Positions 1 to 7,974 of a DNA stretch of 64,000 nucleotides are shown here, one piece after another. The position numbers were made by a program, and so were the translations under genes. Origin of the DNA: Roseofilum casamattae BLCC-M143 (GTDB lineage: Bacteria > Cyanobacteriota > Cyanobacteriia > Cyanobacteriales > Desertifilaceae). The first letter of the stretch is position 1; the number at the start of each line of letters is the position of its first letter. The notes below the pieces were generated by a model that saw only the letters and a program-made list of their open reading frames with translations, searched no databases and was not told the DNA's origin. Location: assembly GCF_030068455.1 (NCBI RefSeq), contig NZ_JAQOSQ010000003.1:248001-312000 (forward strand), written 5' to 3'.

Positions 1-1104
1 GGAGTTCCGCTTAATGCCACTTGGAAGCGATGGTTATTTGCCAAATATTTGCGCGATTGGGAAATGTTATTAACTCAATCGTTTACGCCAGAAACTAAGG
101 TATTATTTCGGCGGAATATTAAAGAGCGAGTGACTGCGATCGCGCCCTTCTTAAAGTTCGACAGCGATCCGTATTTAGTGACTGCAAATGCCGATTTAGG
201 AGATCGCCATTCCTCAGAAGAAGAGAATTATTTATACTGGATTATCGATGGGTATACCACGAGCGATCGCTATCCCTATTCCGATCCGGGAAAACTCGAG
301 TTTAATTATATTCGCAATTCCGTTAAAGTAGTTGTTGATGCCTATCATGGCAGCGTCTACTTTTTCATGGCCGATGAATCCGATCCCATCGTCCAAACTT
401 GGGCGAAACTATTCCCGAATTTATTTCGATCGCTCGACGAAATGCCGGAATCTTTGAAGGTGCATATTCGCTATCCTGTAGACCTATTTTCGATTCAATC
501 CAATCAGCTCCTCACCTATCATATGACCGACCCCCAAGTATTCTATAATCGGGAAGATTTATGGCGGGTTCCGCGAGAGATTTATGGGGGCGAGCAGGAA
601 ACGGTGAAACCCTATTATTCGATTGTGAAATTGCCGACGGAAACCAATGAAGAATTTGTCTTGCTCAACCCATTTACTCCTGCCAGTCGCAATAATTTAA
701 TTGCTTGGTTGGCAGCGCGATCGGACGGTCGAAATTATGGTAGACTATTGTTATACCAGTTCTCCAAACAAGAGCTGATTTACGGACCGGAACAAATCGA
801 TGCTCTGATTAACCAAGATCCGGATATTTCGCGGCAAATTTCTCTCTGGAACCGAGAAGGTTCGCGAGCCATTCAAGGAAACTTATTGATTATTCCGATT
901 GAGAAATCTTTGCTCTATGTGGAACCCCTGTATCTGGAAGCGGAGCAAAATAGTTTGCCAACTTTAGTGCGAACGATTGTGGCTTATAATAATAAAATCG
1001 TGATGGCCAACACTCTGCAAGACGCCCTCAATGCTATTTTTTCCGAGAATAAGACAGCTCCAGAGACTCCAGTATCCAGCGTCGTCCCAACTCTGGAGGA
1101 TTAG
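1..1104 (+). CDS. UPF0182 family membrane protein, C-terminal part (5' end outside window)
   Basis: The frame is open from base 1, so this is the last 367 codons of a longer gene. The visible part starts [20 protein letters not shown] and continues through soluble segments such as [18 protein letters not shown] and [19 protein letters not shown], which match the conserved C-terminal half of the UPF0182/COG1615 family. Full-length members are roughly 900-1000 residues with several N-terminal membrane helices; the helices would lie upstream of this window. Its biochemical role is unknown. An internal TTG at 49 could be mistaken for a start, but the conserved sequence continues upstream of it. 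Family assignment rests on recalled motifs. Confidence 0.85.
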   Translation, partial: GVPLNATWKRWLFAKYLRDWEMLLTQSFTPETKVLFRRNIKERVTAIAPFLKFDSDPYLVTANADLGDRHSSEEENYLYWIIDGYTTSDRYPYSDPGKLEFNYIRNSVKVVVDAYHGSVYFFMADESDPIVQTWAKLFPNLFRSLDEMPESLKVHIRYPVDLFSIQSNQLLTYHMTDPQVFYNREDLWRVPREIYGGEQETVKPYYSIVKLPTETNEEFVLLNPFTPASRNNLIAWLAARSDGRNYGRLLLYQFSKQELIYGPEQIDALINQDPDISRQISLWNREGSRAIQGNLLIIPIEKSLLYVEPLYLEAEQNSLPTLVRTIVAYNNKIVMANTLQDALNAIFSENKTAPETPVSSVVPTLED

Positions 1105-1119
1105 TTAGCTCGTCAGGGT

Positions 1120-1640
1120 AAGAGCATCTCAATCACCCTTGACAAAAGGAACTGAGGATAGAGAACATATAGTCATTATTCATAGCTGCCCGCTTCTGCT
1201 TCTGTCGTAAACTACGCTTGAGAGTAGTTTCTTAATGAACTTGATTTTCAATGCCCCAATGTTGGCGAATAATGTTGCCTAAAACCCGAGCATTGGCAGG
1301 TAAAGAAGATAAGTAAAATTGAACTTCGTGAGTGGTTTTATTCCAGAGATGACGAGTTCTTTTGAATTCTGCGGACAATTTCGGTCTGAGTCCCCATGGC
1401 ATCAATAGTGATAATCGCTCCCGTAATATCTAATAATTCAAGCAGGGCAGGGATTGCCGTGATTTCATTCGATTTGTCGTCTACTGGAATTTGTCCTCAA
1501 ACCAGTTGCTGTTGACTGGCCCAAGCTGTGACTAAGTTTAAGGCTTTTATTTCCTTCTGTCGATCGTAAGAACCTCGCAAAGTTTTGCCATCTATAGGAA
1601 CGACTTCTCCAACCAAAGAACCGAGAAGAGGTTGAAGACC
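1120..1640 (-). pseudogene. ISAs1-family transposase remnant
   Basis: Minus-strand translation gives GEVVPIDGKTLRGSYDR, then KALNLVTAWASQQQLV, an in-frame stop near 1499, then [19 protein letters not shown] and ITIDAMGTQ, which are hallmark ISAs1 (DDE_Tnp_ISAS1) segments containing two catalytic-region aspartates. After about 1375 the frame changes and a C-terminal piece follows (YLSSLPANARVLGN, IIRQHWGIENQVH), so the central block is deleted. A final shifted stretch continues to about 1130. With a nonsense codon, a frameshift and an internal deletion it cannot encode a working transposase. No terminal inverted repeats could be recognised. It abuts a PEP-CTERM gene tail at about 1640, suggesting it once disrupted that gene. 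Confidence 0.85.
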
Positions 1641-1861
1641 CTGGGTATGGTTGGGGTGGGTATTATTCAATAGGTGGTGGTGGAGTTGTAGGTGCCGGTT
1701 GTAATTCCGGTTGTGGAGGGGGAGGTAGAGTTGGGGGCGAGGATCCCTTTGTTTGGCTCAAATTTACGGAGTCGGAGAGCGTTCCCGAACCAGCCAGCAC
1801 GATCGCCATCCTAGCACTAGCTGGAACGGGATTGCTCGCCACTCGCAAGCGCAAACAGTAA
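1640..1861 (+). pseudogene. PEP-CTERM protein, C-terminal fragment
   Basis: The plus frame ending at TAA 1859-1861 reads a Gly-rich stretch (GYGWGGYYSIGGGG), then FVWLKFTESES, then VPEPASTIAILALAGTGLLA followed by TRKRKQ. This is a textbook PEP-CTERM sorting signal: VPEP motif, hydrophobic helix, basic tail. Such proteins are processed by exosortase and exported to the cell surface or matrix. The upstream part runs directly into the ISAs1 transposase remnant on the other strand and the frame is closed at 1597, so the signal peptide and ectodomain are missing. It is the tail of a disrupted gene rather than a functional small gene. Confidence 0.75.
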
Positions 1862-1970
1862 ATCCCATCGCCATTCCCCCTTTAGTTAGCCTTGAAGGGA
1901 ATTGTTCATGGAAAACTCGATATCTGACACTGCCGAACACCCGAGTGCGATCGCGCAAACGAATGAGGCT

Positions 1971-2032
1971 AGAAACCGGGTTTCTGCAAGACATGCTATC
2001 TCGCTTGAGATTGAGTTAGAAACCCGGTTTCT
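1971..2032. repeat. Dispersed inverted-repeat element, copy 1
   Basis: AGAAACCGGGTTTCT (1971-1985) and AGAAACCCGGTTTCT (2018-2032) flank a 32-base spacer beginning gcaagacatgct. The two boxes are complementary and each is nearly self-palindromic. Three more copies of similar size lie at 2894, 5505 and 27031. Confidence 0.9.
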
Positions 2033-2152
2033 GTGCGGCACGACGCGATAGGATGAGGGGCGATCGCTTTACCATACCTGTCTACGATTTTCTTAATGGA
2101 GATGCTACAATGGAGGATCGATGTCGTACAGTATTATTCTGACGAAAAGAGT

Positions 2153-2407
2153 ATGACTAACTTAAATCTCACTCTGCCAGAGTCTATAAACGACTTTGTT
2201 CGCCAGCAGTCTACAAAAGAAGGTTACTCAAATGCCAATGATTATATCTTGAGCTTAATTACTCAAGCACAGGAACAAGCAGAACAACAGTATTTAGAGC
2301 AACTATTACTGGAAGGGTTGAATAGTGGTACGCCTATTGAAGTTACTGATGAATGGTGGGAGGAGAGAAGAAATCAGTTAGTCGATAAAATCAATAATCT
2401 GTCTTAG
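2153..2407 (+). CDS. ParD-like ribbon-helix-helix antitoxin
   Basis: An 84-residue protein starting MTNLNLTLPESINDFV, a ribbon-helix-helix N-terminus that would bind operator DNA as a dimer, followed by an acidic, Gln/Glu-rich C-terminal segment typical of type II antitoxins (about residues 40-84). The ATG at 2153 was preferred over the upstream ATG at 2096 because homology to ParD/CopG-type proteins begins there. It is followed 9 bases later by a ParE-like toxin reading frame that is truncated, so this is probably an orphaned antitoxin. It would normally repress its own operon and neutralise the toxin; that is inferred from the family. Confidence 0.75.
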   Translation: MTNLNLTLPESINDFVRQQSTKEGYSNANDYILSLITQAQEQAEQQYLEQLLLEGLNSGTPIEVTDEWWEERRNQLVDKINNLS

Positions 2408-2416
2408 TTAAATTGT

Positions 2417-2545
2417 ATGGCTGCAAAAATTGCGATCGCCCCTCAAGCAAACCTCGATTTAGAAGAACACTTTGAGTATATTGCCATTAGTGATAGAGAC
2501 TCCGCCATGGGCTTTTTTGATGCAGTGCGATCGACGTTCCACTGA
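2417..2545 (+). pseudogene. ParE-like toxin, truncated
   Basis: The ATG at 2417, 9 bases after the antitoxin stop, opens a 42-codon frame: MAAKIAIAPQANLDLEEHFE, then YIAISDRDSAMGFFDAVRST, ending at TGA 2543-2545. This is the N-terminal alpha-hairpin pattern of RelE/ParE superfamily toxins (A.ADLEEI..YIA..), which are normally 90-105 residues. The beta-sheet core and active-site end are missing. At the break, coding sequence of a PEP-CTERM protein begins in another frame, so a deletion or recombination joined the two genes. The toxin is expected to be inactive. Confidence 0.7.
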
Positions 2546-2888
2546 TGGAGTATTCTATGGTACAGATTTCCTCAATAGTCAGGTATCTGTTGCACCTAAT
2601 GATATTTTCAGTCATTGGGATGCTATTCCCAGTCAAGGAGTTGCTCCTACGGGTGATTTTATCGATTTCTTGGGAAATTCGGTAACTCTTTACAGTCAAG
2701 TTGATGTTGCCAATAAACCGGGTGGCGGGCAAAAGTATTCCTATATTTCCACCAGTTGGAAACCGGATGAGTGCGAAACAGCCGTTACTGAAAGCAATTC
2801 TGCATGTCAGAAAAAAGTGCCCGAACCTTCAGCACTTTTAGGACTTTTAGCAGTTGGTGCTGTCGATTCTCTTTTGGAGCGACGTTAA
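2535..2888 (+). pseudogene. PEP-CTERM protein fragment fused to the truncated toxin
   Basis: From about 2535 the plus frame reads DGVFYGTDFLNSQVSV, GDFIDFLGNSVTLYSQVDVA and, at the end, KVPEPSALLGLLAVGAVDSL with ERR after it. The last segment is a PEP-CTERM anchor (VPEP, hydrophobic stretch, Arg-rich tail), although an Asp interrupts the helix. The frame extends upstream only through toxin-gene sequence read out of phase, with no signal peptide, so the 5' end of this gene is lost. It is the second PEP-CTERM tail within 1.3 kb; the two tails are not obviously copies of each other. Confidence 0.7.
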
Positions 2889-2893
2889 ATGTT

Positions 2894-2956
2894 AGAAACC
2901 GGGTTTCTCCCAGACATGCTCCCGTGATTTGAGGTTAAACTAGAAGTCCGGTTTCT
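2894..2956. repeat. Dispersed inverted-repeat element, copy 2
   Basis: AGAAACCGGGTTTCT (2894-2908) pairs with AGAAGTCCGGTTTCT (2942-2956). The spacer shares AGACATGCT and a TTGAG core with copy 1, so the similarity extends beyond the boxes. It lies between the PEP-CTERM tail and ilvC. The rest of the 2889-3195 gap holds HIP1 sites but nothing else I can identify. Confidence 0.85.
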
Positions 2957-3195
2957 ATATCCTCTTGCGATCGCCAACTCGCCTCTATTGCGATACTTGG
3001 TTTGACTGCGCTCAATACACTCATGTCGTCTGGTGGGCGATCGCTCAGTTTAATGCGGACGAGCGATCGACAAAATTGACATTAATCTAAGATTACCGGC
3101 AAGTCTTCCACGTTAGCATTCCCATTTGCTCCACACAGTGCTATCCTTAAAGGCTGGCATAAAACTTTAGATCGATCGCCAAGGAGACTCTTGCT

Positions 3196-4191
3196 ATGGC
3201 CCGGATGTACTACGACGCTGATGCGAATTTAGACTTATTCAATGGTAAAACCGTTGCAATTATCGGATACGGTTCTCAAGGACACGCCCATGCTTTAAAC
3301 CTGAAAGAAAGCGGCGCGAACGTCATTGTTGGCTTGTACTCCGGAAGTAAGTCCAAAGACAAAGCAGAAGCTGCCGGGCTAACCGTGAAACCAGTGGCAG
3401 ACGCCGCCAAACTGGCAGACCTCATCATGATTTTACTGCCGGACGAAGTACAAAAAACCGTCTACCAGAACGAAATTGCTCCCAACCTCAAGGCTGGAGA
3501 CACCCTCGCCTTTGCCCACGGGTTTAACATTCATTTCGGACAAGTCGTCCCTCCTGCCGATGTTGACGTCATTATGGTGGCGCCGAAAGGACCGGGACAT
3601 TTGGTTCGCCGCACCTACGAACAAGGAGAAGGCGTGCCTTGCTTGTTTGCCGTGTATCAAGATGCTTCCGGACAAGCTCGCGATCGCGCTATGGCTTATG
3701 CGAAAGGCGTTGGCGGTACTCGCGCTGGCATCCTGGAAACCACCTTTAGAGAAGAAACTGAAACCGATTTATTTGGCGAACAAGTGGTCTTGTGCGGTGG
3801 CTTAAGTGCCCTGATCAAGAGCGGGTTTGAAACCCTGGTGGAAGCCGGATATCAGCCGGAACTGGCCTACTTTGAATGCTTGCACGAAGTCAAACTCATC
3901 GTCGATCTCGTCGTTGAAGGCGGACTAGCTAAAATGCGCGACAGTATCTCCAATACCGCTGAATACGGCGACTATACTCGCGGTCATCGCATCGTCACCG
4001 ACGCCACCCGCGCTGAAATGAAGAAAATTCTGCACGAAATCCAAGCCGGACAGTTCGCGCGCGAGTTCGTCCTGGAAAGCCAGTCAGGAAACGCTGGATT
4101 TACCGCCATGCGCCGCCAAGAAGCCGAACACCCCATTGAGGAAGTCGGTAAAGATCTGCGCGCCATGTTTAGTTGGTTGAAAAAAGCCTAA
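3196..4191 (+). CDS. ilvC: Ketol-acid reductoisomerase
   Basis: A 331-residue class I (short) ketol-acid reductoisomerase. It converts 2-acetolactate and 2-aceto-2-hydroxybutyrate to the dihydroxy acids of valine, leucine and isoleucine synthesis using NADPH and Mg2+. The Rossmann nucleotide site is [16 protein letters not shown] (Gly24, Gly26, Gly29). The C-terminal knotted domain has the acidic Mg2+ region [16 protein letters not shown] and the helix [10 protein letters not shown]. The length is normal for the family. The ATG at 3196 is preceded by AAGGAGA, a good ribosome site. It is monocistronic here; a palindrome at 4196 follows the stop codon. Confidence 0.97.
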   Translation: MARMYYDADANLDLFNGKTVAIIGYGSQGHAHALNLKESGANVIVGLYSGSKSKDKAEAAGLTVKPVADAAKLADLIMILLPDEVQKTVYQNEIAPNLKAGDTLAFAHGFNIHFGQVVPPADVDVIMVAPKGPGHLVRRTYEQGEGVPCLFAVYQDASGQARDRAMAYAKGVGGTRAGILETTFREETETDLFGEQVVLCGGLSALIKSGFETLVEAGYQPELAYFECLHEVKLIVDLVVEGGLAKMRDSISNTAEYGDYTRGHRIVTDATRAEMKKILHEIQAGQFAREFVLESQSGNAGFTAMRRQEAEHPIEEVGKDLRAMFSWLKKA

Positions 4192-4195
4192 TTGA

Positions 4196-4215
4196 CTTGC
4201 GATCGAGATCGCAAG
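4196..4215. terminator. Perfect palindrome after ilvC
   Basis: CTTGCGATC-GA-GATCGCAAG forms a 9-bp stem 4 bases after the ilvC stop codon. No T-run follows, so it may protect the 3' end of the mRNA or terminate weakly. Confidence 0.45.
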
Positions 4216-4240
4216 GTTGCTGGTGTATTAACGAATCTCT

Positions 4241-4264
4241 AGGGGTGAAGGGCCCTTCGCCCCT
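4241..4264. repeat. 24-bp palindromic repeat
   Basis: AGGGGTGAAGGG/CCCTTCGCCCCT is a near-perfect palindrome (one T/G position out of register). Similar AGGGGCGAAGGGCCCTTCGCCCCT units are, from memory, widely scattered in cyanobacterial intergenic DNA. It lies between ilvC and the antiporter gene, followed by an AT-rich tract (TTCATTTTGCATTTTTCAT). Confidence 0.65.
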
Positions 4265-4370
4265 ACTCGGTAGCTCCTTGGCTGCAAAACCGATTTTTTC
4301 ATTTTGCATTTTTCATTTTTAATTGACATTGGGTAGCATGGGGTGTGAGTTGACCCCTGGTTAAACCCTA

Positions 4371-5465
4371 ATGTTGAAAACCAATACGATTATTTCGCTA
4401 CTCTTGGTCTTCATTCCCATTTCCATTGCCGCACATTTCTTGGAATGGGGATCGACCGTTGTCTTTATTACTGCTGCCTTAGCCATCGTACCTTTGGCCG
4501 CTTGGATGGGAACGGCAACTGAAGAAATTGCCGTCGTTCTCGGCCCCAATTTAGGAGGGTTGATGAATGCCACCTTCGGCAATGCCACCGAATTAATTAT
4601 CGGTCTGGTTGCCCTCAACGCCGGCCTTGTAAATGTTGTCAAAGCTAGTATTACCGGATCGATTGTCAGTAACTTATTGCTGGTGATGGGGTTTGCCATG
4701 TTCCTGGGCGGTATTCGCTATAAGGAACAGAACTTTACCTCGGTGATTGCGCGGTTGAATGCTTCGGCGATGAACTTAGCTGTAGTCGCAATTCTCGTAC
4801 CTACAGCGGTAGATATCACCTCAGATGGTATTTCGGAGTCAACCATGCAGACTCTGTCGGGAGCGGTTTCGATTGTCTTAATTGTGGTCTACGTGCTCAC
4901 CCTCCTATTTTCGATGAAAACCCACTCCTATCTCTATGATGTGGGACTGGCAGAAAATGAAGTTGAAGGGGAAGAGCAGGTCGAACCTCCAAATGTGAAA
5001 CTATGGAGCGTTGTCTTACTGATTGCAACGGTCGTGGTTGCGTTTGAGTCGGAGTTGTTGGTGGGTTCTTTGGAAGAGGCAACCTCCTACTTAGGACTGA
5101 CCGCTCTATTTACTGGAGTTATTTTAGTTCCGATTATTGGTAACGCTGCCGAACACACGACCGCAGTAACGGTAGCTATGAAGAACAAGATGGAGCTGTC
5201 TGTTTCGGTGGCAATGGGATCGAGTTTGCAAATTGCTCTGTTTGTGGCTCCCGTTTTGGTCTTAGCTGGGGAGATTTTCCATCAACCCATGGATCTCAAT
5301 TTCAATCCCTTTGAGTTGGTTGCAGTCATTGTAGCCGTGTTGTTGGCGAACTCAGTTAGTTCTGATGGTCGTTCGGATTGGTTGGAAGGTACTCTACTCT
5401 TAGCAACCTATATCGTGTTAGGTTTGGCCTTTTTCTTCCATCCGGCGATCGAAGGTTTAGTTTAA
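4371..5465 (+). CDS. Ca2+/H+ antiporter, CaCA superfamily (CAX type)
   Basis: A 364-residue polytopic membrane protein with about 11 hydrophobic segments. Two inverted alpha-repeat motifs are visible: GTATEEIAVVLGPNLGGLMN with NATFGNATE (residues 47-74) and GNAAEHTTAVTVAMKNK (around 262-280). These hold the acidic residues that form the cation pathway in CAX exchangers. An acidic loop (ENEVEGEEQVEPP, about 195-207) separates the halves. It likely exports Ca2+ in exchange for protons at the plasma or thylakoid membrane. The start MLKTNTIISLLLVFIP is at 4371. It converges on the minus-strand phosphoketolase gene, with a long inverted repeat between them. Confidence 0.93.
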   Translation: MLKTNTIISLLLVFIPISIAAHFLEWGSTVVFITAALAIVPLAAWMGTATEEIAVVLGPNLGGLMNATFGNATELIIGLVALNAGLVNVVKASITGSIVSNLLLVMGFAMFLGGIRYKEQNFTSVIARLNASAMNLAVVAILVPTAVDITSDGISESTMQTLSGAVSIVLIVVYVLTLLFSMKTHSYLYDVGLAENEVEGEEQVEPPNVKLWSVVLLIATVVVAFESELLVGSLEEATSYLGLTALFTGVILVPIIGNAAEHTTAVTVAMKNKMELSVSVAMGSSLQIALFVAPVLVLAGEIFHQPMDLNFNPFELVAVIVAVLLANSVSSDGRSDWLEGTLLLATYIVLGLAFFFHPAIEGLV

Positions 5466-5620
5466 CCTCAGTTTTGGATAAGAACGAAAGTCTCGTATGA
5501 GGCAAGAAACCGGGTTTTTCCAACCCATATAACTTCTGGTTTGAGGTAGAGTCAAAAACCCGGTTTCTGAGATCTCTGACTTCACCACTTACTACTGCTC
5601 GCTTATCCAAAACTGAGGTT
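5464..5620. terminator. Likely bidirectional terminator with an inserted repeat element
   Basis: AACCTCAGTTTTGGATAAG (5464-5482) and its perfect 19-base complement CTTATCCAAAACTGAGGTT (5602-5620) lie between two convergent genes. The right arm is followed by TTTT on the plus strand, and the left arm has A/T-rich flanks on both strands. The 119-base loop contains a copy of the dispersed AGAAACC element (5505-5568). The compact hairpin is what one expects of a shared terminator, and the element seems to have inserted in its loop. Confidence 0.7.
5505..5568. repeat. Dispersed inverted-repeat element, copy 3
   Basis: AGAAACCGGGTTTTT (5505-5519) pairs with AAAAACCCGGTTTCT (5554-5568). The compensating change (TTT to match AAA) keeps the arms complementary. 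The spacer contains TTTGAGGTAGAGTC, similar to the TTGAG core of copies 1 and 2. Confidence 0.85.
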
Positions 5621-5628
5621 TTTTAGTG

Positions 5629-7839
5629 CTATGGACGATCGCGACTCAATAACATCTTAGAGCGATCGACCAAAGCCTCAGCTGTCAAGCCGTTGTACGC
5701 CATCACTTGTCCGGCACTGGCAGCAGTTTCCCCTCGCTTCCAAGCAAAGGTATCGCGCTGGCAGGTGCTGCGCAACATAATTGGTTCTAACATCGCGCTA
5801 GTTCCTCCCGTGACTCCGATCGAGGCATCACCGTCAAAGAAGCGAGCAAATCCGGCCTCGTCCAAGAAATGACCGTCCTTATTCGTGCAGGTCTCCCACG
5901 CCACATCTGTCGAACGATACAAGCGACGGGGATTAATAACCGAAACAATGCGCGCTCCCACTCCTTGCTCGGCGAGCATGGCTGCTGCCTCAAATACTGG
6001 AATTAAGGGCATATCGCCAATAACGGCAAAGACGACGGTTTGCTCTCCTGGTGTTTCCTGTAAAATTATGGCTCCGTCTTGCAAACCCTGACGAGTTGCT
6101 TCTAACGTGACGCGGATGGGGAGCGGAGATTTACTCGCAGTAATTGTAATTCCCTTATTCTTCGTCGCTAATGCCCACTCGTAGCAGGCTTGGATACTAT
6201 TTGCATCGCAGGGAAATAAGGGAAACACGTTACCATTGCGCATCATTGCGGCGAAGTAATTTTCAATTTCCGGCCGTTGGTGAGTCCAGCCATTGCGGCC
6301 TTGCTCCAATGCTCCGGCAGTAAATAAGGTAATGGTGGAAGGAGTCGGATGGCGCAGCTCGGCCATAGCTTGGGTAACGGTTTGCCAAATGGGCAGTCCG
6401 TTAATGGCAAAGGACTCGTAAGAACACCAGAGGGTGCGCGCCCCAAACAATGCCAAACCGGCGGCTAAACCCGCGCAGGCATCTTCGCTCAGAGGTTCGT
6501 AAACTTGCCCTTGAGGCCCTTGGAAATAGTCGTCATCGACGGTGGGATGGACGATTTTTAAGCCGATATTCACGTTATTGATTCCCGATGCAGCGTTACC
6601 ATCGGCGTTGGCAAGCAAGAAGTTGGGGTCGTTTTGACCGACATGAACGACTAATTCGCCCATGGCTGTGGTGGCGACTTTTTTCTCGCTATCTATGGGA
6701 TATTCGGTTAAGGGCAGTTGTCCGAGGTTAGGTAAGGGCAGTTCGGTCTCGCTGACGACGCATTTCGAGGCGGGAGAGCCAGCAGCGCGCTCGAAGTTGG
6801 TACGCACGAGTTGCCAGGCTTCGGGGGTGAGGGCCCGTTGTTTGAGGGCGCTGACGATGTAGTCTTTTTCGGTGGTATCTCCGGGATAGAGGTTGTGGGA
6901 TTTGGCGCCGCGTTTGTGGACTCCGGCGCCTTTGAGTTGCTTGATGATGAGGACGGTGAGTTGACCGCTCAGGGCGAGTTTGGCGGCTCGGTCTGTGCCT
7001 TCGAGGACGGCTCGGACGAAGGCCATGCGGTTCTCGAAGCTAAATTGGGTGCTGTCAACATAGTCGCCGGGTTGGTTGGTGTTGTCGAAGTCTTTGGCGT
7101 TGACTAAAACCACTTCGGCAAATCCGTTACCTTTCCAGTAGTCGATCATTTCCCGATCGCTTTTCGTAGAGACCATGCTGTGATGTTCTTGGGAATAGCC
7201 GTTCCAGACGAGGATGGGTAGGAAGTTTGTTACTTGGGGGAAGGCGGTGTTGAAGTGGCCGAAGCTACTCATGATGTAGGGTTCGCCGAGTCCCCCATCG
7301 CCGATGGTGACGGGGAAGAGGGTGTTGGGATGGAGTTTGGCGGCGGCCATGGCAAAGTGTTGTCCCTGGCCGAGGGGACCGGCTGGGTTCAACAGTCCGG
7401 GAATTTGGCCGGAAAGATGACCGAGGAGTCCGTGCATTTCCCGAAAGCGATCGCGCATGTTTTGTACGGTGGCGATGTCCATGTCTTCGAGGGAGCGGTC
7501 GAGGAACATGTTGCTATAAAATCCGGGGGCGTGGTGTCCGACTTCGGTAAGTATATTTTTATAACCGAGCATGACGAGGGCGGCGATCGCATCGGCAATA
7601 CTGGCAAACCCTCCCGGATGTCCCGATTGTTTGGAGGCGGTAATCTGTAGGGTGAGGTAGCGTAAGGCGTCGGCAGCGAGCATGGTTTGATAGACTGCCG
7701 CGCGATCGCTGGCTGAGGCGATCGCGATTTGCTCTGTGGCAATGACCGGCTCGGTTCCGTAGGTGGCGAATTCGGGAAGGCTCTCGGCAAAGTATTGAAT
7801 TCCTTGACAAAATGATGGAATTGTGGTATTGACGGTCAT
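5629..7839 (-). CDS. Phosphoketolase/transketolase-family ThDP enzyme
   Basis: A 736-residue thiamine-diphosphate enzyme. The ThDP motif is GDGGLGEPYIMSSFGH starting at residue 180, with the terminal Asn at 213 (LPILVWNGYSQEHHS), which fits GDG-x(~30)-N. Other conserved parts are SGHPGGFASIADAI (72-85), HGLLGHLSGQIPGLLNPAGP, and in the second half VYEPLSEDACAGLAAGLALF and SYESFAINGLPIWQ. The GDG-LPIL-NGY layout and second half recall phosphoketolase (Xfp), which cleaves xylulose 5-phosphate or fructose 6-phosphate to acetyl phosphate. However, the classical GHWGTxPG sequence is absent and SGHPGG is transketolase-like, so the exact reaction is uncertain. ATG at 7837-7839. The gene lies downstream of an Fe-ADH homologue on the same strand. 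Confidence 0.8.
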   Translation of the reverse strand: MTVNTTIPSFCQGIQYFAESLPEFATYGTEPVIATEQIAIASASDRAAVYQTMLAADALRYLTLQITASKQSGHPGGFASIADAIAALVMLGYKNILTEVGHHAPGFYSNMFLDRSLEDMDIATVQNMRDRFREMHGLLGHLSGQIPGLLNPAGPLGQGQHFAMAAAKLHPNTLFPVTIGDGGLGEPYIMSSFGHFNTAFPQVTNFLPILVWNGYSQEHHSMVSTKSDREMIDYWKGNGFAEVVLVNAKDFDNTNQPGDYVDSTQFSFENRMAFVRAVLEGTDRAAKLALSGQLTVLIIKQLKGAGVHKRGAKSHNLYPGDTTEKDYIVSALKQRALTPEAWQLVRTNFERAAGSPASKCVVSETELPLPNLGQLPLTEYPIDSEKKVATTAMGELVVHVGQNDPNFLLANADGNAASGINNVNIGLKIVHPTVDDDYFQGPQGQVYEPLSEDACAGLAAGLALFGARTLWCSYESFAINGLPIWQTVTQAMAELRHPTPSTITLFTAGALEQGRNGWTHQRPEIENYFAAMMRNGNVFPLFPCDANSIQACYEWALATKNKGITITASKSPLPIRVTLEATRQGLQDGAIILQETPGEQTVVFAVIGDMPLIPVFEAAAMLAEQGVGARIVSVINPRRLYRSTDVAWETCTNKDGHFLDEAGFARFFDGDASIGVTGGTSAMLEPIMLRSTCQRDTFAWKRGETAASAGQVMAYNGLTAEALVDRSKMLLSRDRP

Positions 7840-7974
7840 ATTGCGATCGGCCTCTAGCAGGGGTGAAGAATCTTAATTAAATTTTACAATTTGCACCGGC
7901 TATCCATTAGCGATCGCCTATCACTTCCACCCACAGGAAACTATCGAGAATTGATTATCGATCGCTGTTTGCTA

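Noticed and set aside
1663-1994. Minus-strand Pro-rich reading frames opposite the PEP-CTERM tail
   Set aside because: They are antisense shadows of the Gly-rich plus-strand sequence and have no family resemblance or start signals.
2472-2888. One 138-residue gene spanning the toxin and PEP-CTERM parts
   Set aside because: The first 20 or so codons are toxin-gene DNA read in the wrong frame from a TTG. It is better described as a truncated ParE followed by a PEP-CTERM tail.
6811-7650. Two long plus-strand frames within the phosphoketolase-like gene
   Set aside because: Antisense to a well-conserved coding sequence, with Gly/Val/Glu-rich compositions typical of such shadows.
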